Part shown: piece after piece, positions 44,677-53,419 of the stretch
Numbering within the stretch: the stretch's first letter is position 1
How the letters are laid out: each line of letters opens with the position of its first letter
Source: Microbacterium saperdae
Lineage (GTDB): Bacteria > Actinomycetota > Actinomycetes > Actinomycetales > Microbacteriaceae
DNA: 64,000 bases
Direction of reading: 5' to 3'
Assembly: GCF_006716345.1 (NCBI RefSeq)
Contig: NZ_VFOX01000002.1
Coordinates: forward strand, 310,001 to 374,000
Notes under the pieces: model-generated
Seen by the model: only the letters and a program-made list of their open reading frames with translations
The model's database searches: none
Told to the model about the DNA's origin: nothing
Made by a program: the position numbers and the translations under genes

Positions 44677-46872
44677 ATGACCGTGACCACCCCCGAAATC
44701 GGCCTCCGTGCGCGCGTTCTGCGACTCACGCGCAGGACCGCGGTCTTCGCGATCGCACTCGGGATCTGCGGTCTCGTGGCGCCCGGCACAGCGATCGGTG
44801 CGACGGACGACTCCACGACGAAGGATGACGGGACGGTCGAGCTCTACGTATCGGCGGGTGCGCGCGGCGCGGTCGCTCCCGGCGGCTCGACCTCTGCGAT
44901 CGTCACTGTGCACAACGAGACGGATTCGCCGTTGAGCAGCGGACGGGTTCTCGTGGAACTCAACCGCACTCCGCTCACGGACGACGACGCGGTCACGGGC
45001 TGGCTGGACGACGGCGATGCATCCGGTGACTTCACCGCTCTCGGCAGTGAGGCGACGACTTCCGTCGATGCCGGTGACGAGGAGACGACGACGGTCTTCG
45101 TTCCCGATGACGTGCTCGGCGACCTCGCCCCCGGCATCTACCCGCTCCGGGCCGCCCTGTCCGGGGCGAGCACGGGAACCCCGGGATCCGACGAGCAGAT
45201 CGATCATGATGCCGCCGCGACGAGCGTCATGGTGGTCACGGCGGGTCAGACCGCGCAGATCGGGGTCCTCGTGCCGATCACAGCGACTCCGGCAGGAGGA
45301 GCACTGCTCACGTCCGAGGAGCTCAGCACACTCACCGCGGAGGACGGAGCGCTCACCGCGCAGCTCGACGGCGTGGTGGGCACCGCCGCGATCCTCGCCA
45401 TCGACCCCGCGATCATGGCATCGATCCGCGTGCTCGGTACCGCGGCGCCTGCCTCGGCGACCGAGTGGCTCACCCGACTCGACGAACTGCCGAACGAGAG
45501 GTTCGCTCTGCAGTTCGGCGACGCGGATGCCACCGCGCAGGCGCATGCGCAGCTCCCCTCTCTCCTGCAGCCGACCACGCTCGCGCCGTTCCTCGATGAA
45601 CGGAACTTCCCGAAGGAGCCCGCTGCTCCGATCACCGACGCGCCCGGTACGACGGCCACGCCCTCCCCCGCGGCGACGGACTCCCCGGTGTTCCCGGACG
45701 ATGCCGCGCTCTCCGAGGTCGAGGGCGCTTCATCCGGTGTTCTCTGGCCGCGCGGAGATGTCACGCAGGACGATCTGGCGACCTTCGCGGAGTACCTAGG
45801 GCGGGCGCCCCTCACGATCCTCCCGTCTGGCAGTGTCGGCGGCGCAGTGTCGGCGCATGCCACCGCCGGCTCCTCCGGTCTCCTGGTCACCGATGACGCA
45901 GCATCCGCGGTCCTGTCGCAGGCGGCTGCGGAGAAGGATCCTGCGGCCCGCCAGCGCGCCCTGGCGGCAGCGAACGCGCATCTCTACCTCGCGGCTCAGA
46001 AATCCCCCACGGCTCCCCTGCTGATCGGGCTCGAACGCGACGAGACCCGCAGTGCCGACGCGCTCCGGGATGCCATCTCCACGGCCGACACCGCAGGCTT
46101 CAGCCTCACGGATCTGCGCGCCACACCGGCTGCGGCCGTGACTCTGACGGCAGAGCCCGACGAGAGCCGGGCCGTCGCGGTGAACGAGCTGCTCGTCGAC
46201 GAGAGCACCCTCACGGGCTTCTCCTCGATCCTCGCGGACCCGCAGGTGCTTCTCAGCCCGGAACGCATCCGAATCCTGCGTACGCTCGCCGTCGGCATCC
46301 CGACCACCGCTTTCGGTGCCGAGGTCCTCGCGCACCGCGACGCGACCCGCGACACCCTGAACGCCGTCAGCATCCCTCCGTCGAGCACGATCCAGCTGCT
46401 GACCGCGGCGGCCGATCTGCCCTTCCGGGTGCGCAACGACCTGCCCTGGCCCGTCACCGTGCGGCTGACGGTCATCCCGACCGACCTGCGGCTCGACGTG
46501 GAGCCGGTCACCATCGCCGAAGTGCCGGCGAACTCCAGCACCCGCGTCAAGGTCCCGGTGTCGGCCCGCGTCGGCAGCGGTGAGCTCTCACTGCGCTTGA
46601 GTCTGTCGAGCCCGACCGGCGTGCCGATCGGTGGAACCGAGAGCGTGCGGGTCGCTGTACGGGCCGAGTGGGAGACGATCGGACTCGCCGTCTTCGGCGG
46701 TCTGATCGTGCTGCTGATCGGTCTGGGCGTGTGGCGCACGGTGCGACGCCGCCGGAACGAGGCGAACGAGAGCGCAGCGGATGCAGATGCAGCCGCTGTT
46801 CCGGATGCCGTGGAAGAGGACGTCGTGAACACTGCCCCGGATGCCGCCTCGACCGAGAAGCCGAATGAGTAG
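44677..46872 (+). CDS. DUF6049 secreted/membrane protein, cell-envelope gene before murJ
   Basis: 731 residues. A signal-like hydrophobic stretch near the N-terminus (FAIALGICGLVAPGTAIGA) is followed by a large extracytoplasmic part. One C-terminal membrane helix (IGLAVFGGLIVLLIGLGVW) is followed by a basic and acidic tail. Segments such as VELYVSAGARGAVAPGGSTS and the late WPVTVRLTVIPTDLRLDVEP look like Ig-type beta domains. DUF6049 genes regularly precede murJ in actinobacteria, suggesting a role in peptidoglycan precursor export or wall assembly. The ATG at 44677 has a GAGGAAG site. It overlaps murJ by eight bases, so they are co-translated. Confidence 0.85.
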   Translation: MTVTTPEIGLRARVLRLTRRTAVFAIALGICGLVAPGTAIGATDDSTTKDDGTVELYVSAGARGAVAPGGSTSAIVTVHNETDSPLSSGRVLVELNRTPLTDDDAVTGWLDDGDASGDFTALGSEATTSVDAGDEETTTVFVPDDVLGDLAPGIYPLRAALSGASTGTPGSDEQIDHDAAATSVMVVTAGQTAQIGVLVPITATPAGGALLTSEELSTLTAEDGALTAQLDGVVGTAAILAIDPAIMASIRVLGTAAPASATEWLTRLDELPNERFALQFGDADATAQAHAQLPSLLQPTTLAPFLDERNFPKEPAAPITDAPGTTATPSPAATDSPVFPDDAALSEVEGASSGVLWPRGDVTQDDLATFAEYLGRAPLTILPSGSVGGAVSAHATAGSSGLLVTDDAASAVLSQAAAEKDPAARQRALAAANAHLYLAAQKSPTAPLLIGLERDETRSADALRDAISTADTAGFSLTDLRATPAAAVTLTAEPDESRAVAVNELLVDESTLTGFSSILADPQVLLSPERIRILRTLAVGIPTTAFGAEVLAHRDATRDTLNAVSIPPSSTIQLLTAAADLPFRVRNDLPWPVTVRLTVIPTDLRLDVEPVTIAEVPANSSTRVKVPVSARVGSGELSLRLSLSSPTGVPIGGTESVRVAVRAEWETIGLAVFGGLIVLLIGLGVWRTVRRRRNEANESAADADAAAVPDAVEEDVVNTAPDAASTEKPNE

Positions 46873-48496
46873 CCTCGGTCGCGCGAGCGCCGTCATCGGC
46901 GCGGGCACCATGGTCTCCCGTGTGACCGGGCTGCTGCGCAGCATCGTGCTGGTGGGCGTGATCGGCTCCTTTTCGGGGCCCGCCAACGCCTTCACGTTCG
47001 CCAACCAGCTTCCGAACAACGTATTCTCGCTGATCTCCGTGGGCATCCTCACGGCCGTCATCGTCCCCCAGATCGTGAAGGCGGCGGCGGATGCCGACGG
47101 CGGCAACGCCTTCATCTCGAAGCTGTTCACGTTGGGAACAGTCGTCCTGATCGTGGTCACCGGAATCGCGACGGCCGCTGCCCCCTGGCTGGTTCATCTG
47201 GCCGCAGGCAAGGCATCGCCCGACATCCTGGCTCTCGCCACAGCACTCGCGTACTGGTGCCTCCCGCAGATCCTGTTCTACGGCCTCTACGCCCTGTTGG
47301 GCGAGGCTCTGAACGCCCGCCGCATCTTCGGCCCCTTCACGTGGGCACCCGTCATCAACAACGTCGTCTCGATCATCGGGTTCCTCATCCTGGGCGCCGT
47401 GTTCGCTCCGGTCTCCACAGACGCGGCGGAGTGGACGCCCGCGATGATCAACACCCTCGGCGGCACGGCGACACTGGGCATCATGCTGCAGGCGGTCGTC
47501 CTCCTGATCTTCTGGCGCCGCACCGGTCTCGCCCTCAAGCCGGACTTCCGGTGGCGAGGTGTCGGGCTCGGTGCTGTCGGCCGCCTCGCCGGCTGGACCT
47601 TCCTGATGGCGTTCGCGAGTCTGGCCGCAGGGATGCTGCAGGGATTCATCGTCAGCGAGGCCGCAGGTGCGGGAGCGTCGGCGACGGTCACGGCGAACGC
47701 CTGGCTGATCTTCATGCTCCCGTACTCGGTGATCGTGCTGTCGATCGGGACGCCGTACTTCACCCAGATCAGCGAGCACGCCGCTGCCGGACGCGACGGC
47801 GAGGTGCGCTCCGACATCGCCCGCAGCATCCGCACCCTCCTCTTCTTCATCGTCGCCGCCGTCGCAGCGGTGGCTGCCGCTGCCGTGCCCGCATCGCGAG
47901 TCTTCTCGAAGGCCACGGAAGACATCAGCGCCGCGAGCGCCGCCGAAGCCGCCGCCCTCGTGCTGCTCTGCTATCTCGTCAGCCTGATCCCGCTCACGAT
48001 CCTCTTCATCGTGCAGCGCACGTTCTACGCCTATGACGACACCCGCACGCCGTTCTGGTTCACGATCTTCCAGTGCGTCATGATCGTCGCCACCACTCTG
48101 GCGGCATGGGGCCTGCTCGAAGCCGACGTCATCCCGATCACGGCTCTCGCGGCAGCTGTCGCCCTGGGCCAGTCGATCGCGAGCATCCTCCAGACCCTGG
48201 TGGCCACCTGGCTGCTGCACCGCAAGATCGGCGGGCTGCAGATCGGCTCCTGGATGGCGGCGATCGTTCGCTTCGCGGTCGCCGGCATTCCCGCCGGCTT
48301 CGCAGGATGGGGCGTGTACCTGCTCTCCGGCGCTGCCGACGGGTGGATGGTCGGGGGGCAGTTCCTCGGGGCCATCGGCACCGCGGTCGTCGGTCTCGTC
48401 GTGGTCGTGGTGTACATCGGCATCCTCGCCCTGATGCGCGCCCCCGAGCTCAAGGTCGCCGGCTCTCTGGTTCGTCGGTTCCTGCCCGGCCGCTGA
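46865..48496 (+). CDS. murJ: lipid II flippase MurJ (MviN)
   Basis: 543-residue polytopic membrane protein of the MATE-like MurJ/MviN family. About 14 hydrophobic segments are visible. The start SSLGRASAVIGAGTMVSRVT, then GLLRS, and ANQLPNNVFSLISVGILTAV are characteristic. It flips lipid-linked peptidoglycan precursor to the outer face. Mycobacterial MurJ carries a kinase-like extension; here the protein ends after the membrane part (VRRFLPGR). The ATG at 46865 overlaps the stop of the DUF6049 gene. trxB follows under its own promoter. Confidence 0.95.
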   Translation: MSSLGRASAVIGAGTMVSRVTGLLRSIVLVGVIGSFSGPANAFTFANQLPNNVFSLISVGILTAVIVPQIVKAAADADGGNAFISKLFTLGTVVLIVVTGIATAAAPWLVHLAAGKASPDILALATALAYWCLPQILFYGLYALLGEALNARRIFGPFTWAPVINNVVSIIGFLILGAVFAPVSTDAAEWTPAMINTLGGTATLGIMLQAVVLLIFWRRTGLALKPDFRWRGVGLGAVGRLAGWTFLMAFASLAAGMLQGFIVSEAAGAGASATVTANAWLIFMLPYSVIVLSIGTPYFTQISEHAAAGRDGEVRSDIARSIRTLLFFIVAAVAAVAAAAVPASRVFSKATEDISAASAAEAAALVLLCYLVSLIPLTILFIVQRTFYAYDDTRTPFWFTIFQCVMIVATTLAAWGLLEADVIPITALAAAVALGQSIASILQTLVATWLLHRKIGGLQIGSWMAAIVRFAVAGIPAGFAGWGVYLLSGAADGWMVGGQFLGAIGTAVVGLVVVVVYIGILALMRAPELKVAGSLVRRFLPGR

Positions 48497-48542
48497 CCCG
48501 TCCGTTGAGCCGTCTCCCAGCCCGGCGCGCGACCCTGGTCAG

Positions 48543-48568
48543 GGAATGCCTCGCGGCTACCATGGGTT
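48543..48568 (+). promoter_or_regulatory. SigR/SigH-type promoter of trxB
   Basis: GGAAT (48543-48547) and GTT (48566-48568) are separated by exactly 18 bases. This equals the promoter consensus of the thiol-stress sigma factors SigR (Streptomyces) and SigH (mycobacteria), whose classic target is trxB. The start codon is about 48 bases downstream, leaving a plausible leader. Confidence 0.75.
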
Positions 48569-48615
48569 GAAGCACTCGAAGGTCATTCGACTGCAGTTTC
48601 TAAGACGGAGAGCAC

Positions 48616-49596
48616 ATGCGTCAGGTCATCATCATCGGCTCCGGCCCCGCCGGATTCACGGCTGCCATCTACGCAGCCCGAGCGAACCTCAAGCCGCTGC
48701 TCATCGCGAGCTCGGTCGAGGTCGGCGGAGAGCTGATGAACACCACCGAAGTCGAGAACTACCCGGGCTTCCCCGAGGGCATCCAGGGTCCCGAGCTGAT
48801 GGCGAAGTTCCAGGAGCAGGCTGAGAAGTTCGGCACGGAGGTCGTCTACGACGACGTCACCGAGCTCCAGCTCGACGGACCCGTCAAGAAGGTCATCCTC
48901 GGCAGCGGCGCAGAGCACGAGACCCAGGCGCTGATCTACGCGACCGGTTCGGCCTACCGCAAGCTCGGCATCGACGGCGAAGAGCGCCTCTCGGGCTACG
49001 GCGTCTCGTGGTGCGCCACGTGCGACGGCTTCTTCTTCCGCGAGAAGACGATCGCCGTGGTCGGCGGCGGCGACTCGGCGATGGAGGAGGCGACGTTCCT
49101 CACGCGCTTCGCGGAGAAGGTCTACGTCATCCACCGCAAGGACTCCCTGCGCGCCTCCAAGATCATGCAGGAGCGTGCGTTCGCGAACGAGAAGATCGAG
49201 TTCGTGTGGAACAGCGAGGTGGCAGAGGTGCTCGGTGGCGATTCCGTCACCGGCGTGCAGCTGCGCTCCACGGTCGACGGCACCCTGAGCGATCTCGCGC
49301 TCGACGGCCTCTTCATCGCGATCGGCAACGACCCGCGCACGCACCTCGTGCACGACAAGCTGACCCTGACCGACGAGGGCACGATCTGGGTCGACGGCCG
49401 CTCGTCGAAGACCTCGGTTCCCGGCGTCTTCGCGGCAGGCGACGTCATCGACCCCACCTACCGTCAGGCCATCACGGCTGCCGGCTCCGGAACGGTCGCC
49501 GCTCTCGACGCGGAGCACTTCCTCGCGGATTTTGACGACGCCTCGGTCGAGTTCCCGGCTGCCGAGGCCGCCGAGATCCTCACCGCCACCGCATAG
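48616..49596 (+). CDS. trxB: thioredoxin reductase
   Basis: 326-residue FAD/NADPH-dependent thioredoxin reductase. FAD site GSGPAG at 8-13, redox pair WCATC (Cys133, Cys136) and NADPH loop VVGGGDSAMEEA are all present, as is the C-terminal SVPGVFAAGDVIDPTYRQAI. It reduces thioredoxin encoded 63 bases downstream. The ATG at 48616 has a GGAGAG site. A SigR-type promoter lies just upstream, so induction by disulfide stress is likely. Confidence 0.98.
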   Translation: MRQVIIIGSGPAGFTAAIYAARANLKPLLIASSVEVGGELMNTTEVENYPGFPEGIQGPELMAKFQEQAEKFGTEVVYDDVTELQLDGPVKKVILGSGAEHETQALIYATGSAYRKLGIDGEERLSGYGVSWCATCDGFFFREKTIAVVGGGDSAMEEATFLTRFAEKVYVIHRKDSLRASKIMQERAFANEKIEFVWNSEVAEVLGGDSVTGVQLRSTVDGTLSDLALDGLFIAIGNDPRTHLVHDKLTLTDEGTIWVDGRSSKTSVPGVFAAGDVIDPTYRQAITAAGSGTVAALDAEHFLADFDDASVEFPAAEAAEILTATA

Positions 49597-49659
49597 GCGG
49601 GAACAGTTTCACCTCGTCCGCTGTTGTAGCTGGCGAACCTCGAATCAAGGAGAACTCTG

Positions 49660-49983
49660 ATGAGTGCAAAGGCTACGAGCCAGGCGACCTGGGAGCAGGA
49701 CGTTCTGCAGGCCGACGGTCCCGTGCTGGTGGACTTCTGGGCGGAATGGTGCGGCCCGTGTCGCATGGTCGCCCCGGTGCTGGACGAGATCCAGGCCGAC
49801 AACCCCGACAAGATCACCATCCTCAAGCTCAACGTGGATGAGAATCCCGAGCTGGCGATGAAGTACCAGATCACGTCGATCCCGGCGATGAAGGTCTTCA
49901 GCGGTGGTGAGGTCAAGACGACCATCATCGGCGCGAAGCCGAAGTTCGCTCTCGAGAAGGACCTCGCCGCTTTCATCGGCTGA
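49660..49983 (+). CDS. trxA: thioredoxin
   Basis: 107-residue thioredoxin with DFWAEWCGPCRMVAPVLDEI (active-site Cys31 and Cys34) and cis-Pro in ITSIPAMKVF. It donates electrons to many reductases and is kept reduced by TrxB encoded next to it. The ATG has an AAGGAGAAC site. A hairpin followed by TTT at 50001 terminates the pair. Confidence 0.98.
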   Translation: MSAKATSQATWEQDVLQADGPVLVDFWAEWCGPCRMVAPVLDEIQADNPDKITILKLNVDENPELAMKYQITSIPAMKVFSGGEVKTTIIGAKPKFALEKDLAAFIG

Positions 49984-50000
49984 TCTCCTGATACGTGACA

Positions 50001-50034
50001 GGCCGTCGTCTCCTCCGGGAGGCGGCGGCCTTTC
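50001..50034 (+). terminator. intrinsic terminator after trxA
   Basis: A 13-bp stem with two G-U pairs, GGCCGTCGTCTCC (50001-50013) against GGAGGCGGCGGCC (50018-50030), then TTTC. It starts 17 bases after the stop codon. Confidence 0.8.
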
Positions 50035-50070
50035 GTCATCCTGCTGTCGGCCGGAGGTCTCTCGCGTCAG

Positions 50071-50598
50071 CTACTTGTCCGAGACGGAGACCGAAGGCAG
50101 GCCCTGTGCCTCGCGTGCACGGTCGACGATCTCCTGGATGACGGGCGTCTTCGCGGCGTTGTACGACGAACGGCCGCGAGCCGCCGCCGCGACCGCGTCG
50201 CACTTGGCGTGCGTGTAACGATCGGCGTCGTCCGGATGCGCGAGCAGCCAGTCGCGCAGGATCCGCTGGTTCACGGTGTCCCAGTCCGCCGCCGTGAAGA
50301 AATGCGCGATCCGGGTACGGATACCGTCTTCTTCGAACACCATCACCGGATGCGTGCGGACACCGCTGCCGAGGGACCATCCGTGCTTCTCGAGCGTCGG
50401 CCTGTGCCGCTCGAAGTCATCGAGGTCGGCCACCCGCACGGCGAGGTCGATGATCGGCTTCGCGCGCATCCCCGGTACCGCGGTCGATCCGATGTGCTCC
50501 ACGGACCATGACGGGTCGCCCTGCGTGCGCAGTTCGTCGGCGATGCGCTCGAACCTTGCGGGGCAGGCGGGATCGTAGGAGACGAGTTGCCGCGGCAT
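50071..50598 (-). CDS. GrpB/UPF0157 family protein (nucleotidyltransferase-like)
   Basis: 175 residues with the family pattern SVEHIGSTAVPGMRAKPIID and DLAVRV at about 31-56, the central nucleotidyltransferase-like strand set, and a C-terminal helical part (YTHAKCDAVAAAARGRSSYN). GrpB-like proteins have a nucleotidyltransferase-like fold of unknown substrate. The ATG at 50598 is two bases after the stop of the upstream small gene. Likely co-transcribed with that hypothetical. Confidence 0.92.
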   Translation of the reverse strand: MPRQLVSYDPACPARFERIADELRTQGDPSWSVEHIGSTAVPGMRAKPIIDLAVRVADLDDFERHRPTLEKHGWSLGSGVRTHPVMVFEEDGIRTRIAHFFTAADWDTVNQRILRDWLLAHPDDADRYTHAKCDAVAAAARGRSSYNAAKTPVIQEIVDRAREAQGLPSVSVSDK

Positions 50599-50600
50599 CG

Positions 50601-50936
50601 TCAGGAGGCGTCGGCGACCGAAGGGTCCCAGCGCCAGTGGCGCTGCTTCTCGTCCAGGAGCCCCCAGACGGCCGGGGTGAGCTCCGGGTACTCCAGTGCG
50701 ATCTGGCGCAGCACACGGTAGTGCCGAGCCGCGTTGGGGCGCACGCCGTCGTTCGCGGTGATGTTGTCTGCACGCAGGAGGTAGACCACGAGCTCGTCGA
50801 CGCTCGGCAGCTCTTCCATGAACTCCCAGGGATCCTCACCGCCGAGGAGGCGCTCCTGGATGAGCACGGCGAGTTCGTCGGCAGCCTCTGCGCGCAGCAC
50901 TTCCAGGCTGGCGCGGCGGGGGACGGACTCGGTCAT
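50601..50936 (-). CDS. small hypothetical protein
   Basis: 111 residues, acidic, mostly helical, no signal or membrane segment. Contains EDPWEFMEELPSVDELVVYL and a Trp-rich end (WGLLDEKQRHWRWDPSVADA). I do not recognise it. Only two bases separate it from the GrpB gene and about ten from the sugar porter upstream, so the three minus-strand genes may be one transcript. Confidence 0.75.
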   Translation of the reverse strand: MTESVPRRASLEVLRAEAADELAVLIQERLLGGEDPWEFMEELPSVDELVVYLLRADNITANDGVRPNAARHYRVLRQIALEYPELTPAVWGLLDEKQRHWRWDPSVADAS

Positions 50937-50945
50937 ACCTCCAGC

Positions 50946-52394
50946 CTACGCGCGCGTGCGACGTGGTCGGCGCTCGACCTTCACGTCCTCGCTCATCTCC
51001 TCGAGCTCTTTGCCCTTGGTCTCCGCCACCTGGAAGTAGACGAAGAAGAACGACAGCAGCGCGAAGAACGCGTAGAACCCGTAGGCGAACGGCAGGCCGA
51101 TCTGCGCGAAGGCGGGGAAGGTCGTCGAGATGAAGAAGTTCGCCGCCCACTGGGCCGCTGCGGCGACGGCGAGGGCGCCGGCGCGGATCGAGTTCGGGAA
51201 CATCTCACCCAGCAGGACCCAGACCAACGGGCCCCAGGTCGCGCCGAAGAAGACCACGAAGGCGTTGGCGCAGATCAGCGCCACCGTGGACCACGGATCG
51301 GGGAGCGTCACCGCACCGGCCGAGTCCAGGGTTCCGAACGAGAACGCGAGAGCCATCAGTCCGAGCGATATCGTCATCCCCACGGAGCCGACGAGCAGCA
51401 TGATGCGCCGACCGACCTTGTCGACCAGCAGGATCGCCACGATCGTCACCACGATGTTGGTGACAGAAGTGATCACGGTGATCGTGAGGGCCTGCGCCTC
51501 ACCGAATCCGACGGACTGCCACAGGGTCGTCGAGTAGTAGAAGATCACGTTGATGCCGACGAACTGCTGGAAGACGGAGAGCAGGATGCCGACCCACACG
51601 ATCGGCTTCAGACCGAAGCGATTGCCCCGCAGGTCGCGCAACGATTCCGAGCGTTCCGTGTTGATCGTGCCGGTGATCTCCTTGATCTTCGCGTCGACGT
51701 CGACGGTGCCCGTGACGGCGGTCAGAACCTCGGATGCCTTCTCCAGCTGCCCCTTGGCGACCAGATAGCGCGGAGACTCCGGCAGACGCAGCGCCATGAC
51801 GCCGTAGACGATCGCGGGGATCGCTTCGGCGATGAACATCCACCGCCACGCGTACAGGCCCCAGAGGGGCTCTGCCGCTCCTCCGGCGACATCCGCGAGC
51901 ATCGCGTCGGACAGCAGCGCCACGAAGATGCCGGTGACGATCGCGAGCTGCTGGAGAGAACCCAGTCGACCGCGCATACGGGCCGGCGAGACCTCGGCGA
52001 TGTAGGCCGGGGCGATGACGGATGCCGCTCCCACACCGAGTCCGCCCACGACGCGCCAGATGATGAGGTCGACGACGCTGAACGCGAGGCCGGAGCCGAT
52101 CGAAGAGACGAGGAACAGGATGGCGGCGGCCACCATGATCGGGATGCGTCCGTAGCGGTTGGCGAGGGGGCCTGCGAACCAGGCTCCCACCGCACAGCCG
52201 ATCAGTGCGGAGGATACGGCGAACCCCTTGAGCCCGACCCCGAGGTCGAAGCCCGACCCGGCGCCCGCGAGAGCATCCACCGCCCCGTTGATCACCGCGG
52301 TGTCGAACCCGAACAGGAACCCGCCCAGTGCCGCCGCGATGCTGATCGCGATCACGCGACCCTTCAGAGCTGAACCCGATGGTGTCGCTGACAT
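50946..52394 (-). CDS. sugar porter, major facilitator superfamily (XylE/GLUT type)
   Basis: 482-residue 12-helix sugar porter. Signatures: GGFLFGFDTAVINGAVDAL at the first helix, RYGRIP in loop 2-3, PAYIAEVSPARMRGRLGSLQ near the middle, PESPRYLV in the central loop, VGRR in loop 8-9, and PFAYGFYAFFALLSFFFVYF at the end followed by PETKG-like AETKG. It is probably a proton-sugar symporter; the exact sugar is unknown. The ATG is at 52394. Confidence 0.94.
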   Translation of the reverse strand: MSATPSGSALKGRVIAISIAAALGGFLFGFDTAVINGAVDALAGAGSGFDLGVGLKGFAVSSALIGCAVGAWFAGPLANRYGRIPIMVAAAILFLVSSIGSGLAFSVVDLIIWRVVGGLGVGAASVIAPAYIAEVSPARMRGRLGSLQQLAIVTGIFVALLSDAMLADVAGGAAEPLWGLYAWRWMFIAEAIPAIVYGVMALRLPESPRYLVAKGQLEKASEVLTAVTGTVDVDAKIKEITGTINTERSESLRDLRGNRFGLKPIVWVGILLSVFQQFVGINVIFYYSTTLWQSVGFGEAQALTITVITSVTNIVVTIVAILLVDKVGRRIMLLVGSVGMTISLGLMALAFSFGTLDSAGAVTLPDPWSTVALICANAFVVFFGATWGPLVWVLLGEMFPNSIRAGALAVAAAAQWAANFFISTTFPAFAQIGLPFAYGFYAFFALLSFFFVYFQVAETKGKELEEMSEDVKVERRPRRTRA

Positions 52395-52456
52395 GATGTC
52401 CTCCCCGACGTCTGTTGAGGGGAGTCTAGGCCTGTCGCGGTCCGCGCGGGATGGTG

Positions 52457-53419
52457 TCAGCTCTTGCCGTAACCTTCTTCGCCGAGCTCCTCGAGAATCC
52501 GATTCAGATCCTGAATTGAAGCGAAATCGATCGTGACCTGGCCTTTACGTGCGCCGAGTGTGATCTTCACCCGCGTGTTCAGGCGATCGCCGAGCTTCCC
52601 GGCGACCTCGTCGAGGTAGGCGCGTCGCGCACCGGGCGTCGGCTTCGGCATGGACCCTGCCACTGCCGGCTGGTGCTTGGCGACCTCTTCTGTCGCCCGG
52701 ACCGACAGATCCTCGTTCACGACCTTGTCGGCGAGGCGCTGCATGGCCTCGGCGTTGTCGAGGCTCAGGATCGCCCGCGCATGTCCGGCAGTCAATACGC
52801 CCGCCGCCACACGCTGCTGCACGGGGACCGGAAGCTTGAGCAGACGGATCGTGTTGCTGATCTGAGGACGCGACCGCCCGATCCGCGTGGCCAGCTCCTC
52901 CTGCGTGATGCCGAAGTCCTCCAGCAGCTGCTGGTAGGCCGACGCCTCTTCCAGAGGGTTCAGCTCGGAACGGTGCAGGTTCTCGAGCAGGGCGTCACGA
53001 AGCAGATCCTCATCGGCGGTCTCGCGCACGATCGCGGGGATGGTCTCCAGTCCGGCCTCACGCGCCGCACGGGTACGCCGCTCCCCCATGATGAGCTCGT
53101 AGTCGCCGTCGGAGTTCTTGCGCACCACGACGGGCTGGAGCACACCGAACTCGCGCACGCTGTGCACCAGCTCTGCGAGGTCCTCGACGTTGAAGTGCGT
53201 GCGGGGCTGACGGGGGTTGGGGACGATCTTCTGCGGATCGACCTGCACCAGGTGGATACCGGGGACCGCGGCCAGATCGGCATCCACTGCCGGTGCCGTG
53301 CTCTCCGGCGACGGGCGCAGACTGGCGCCCGGGAAGAACACATCCACGGGACGCTCGGACTGATCGGCGGTGGGGATGAGAGCGCCGATTCCACGGCCCA
53401 ATCCAGTGCGCTTCGCCAT
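52457..53419 (-). CDS. parB: chromosome partition protein ParB
   Basis: 320-residue ParB, the parS-binding CTPase clamp. Start AKRTGLGRGIGALIP is typical for actinobacterial ParB. NPRQPR (68-73), the CTP-binding GERRTRAA (112-119), the HTH (LATRIGRSRPQISNTIRLL) and the C-terminal dimer domain (IDFASIQDLNRILEELG) are visible. The chosen ATG at 53419 touches the parA stop (TGATG); a further ATG at 53422 is in frame. Co-transcribed with parA. The DNA targets are the ten parS sites at 54329-56967. Confidence 0.96.
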   Translation of the reverse strand: MAKRTGLGRGIGALIPTADQSERPVDVFFPGASLRPSPESTAPAVDADLAAVPGIHLVQVDPQKIVPNPRQPRTHFNVEDLAELVHSVREFGVLQPVVVRKNSDGDYELIMGERRTRAAREAGLETIPAIVRETADEDLLRDALLENLHRSELNPLEEASAYQQLLEDFGITQEELATRIGRSRPQISNTIRLLKLPVPVQQRVAAGVLTAGHARAILSLDNAEAMQRLADKVVNEDLSVRATEEVAKHQPAVAGSMPKPTPGARRAYLDEVAGKLGDRLNTRVKITLGARKGQVTIDFASIQDLNRILEELGEEGYGKS

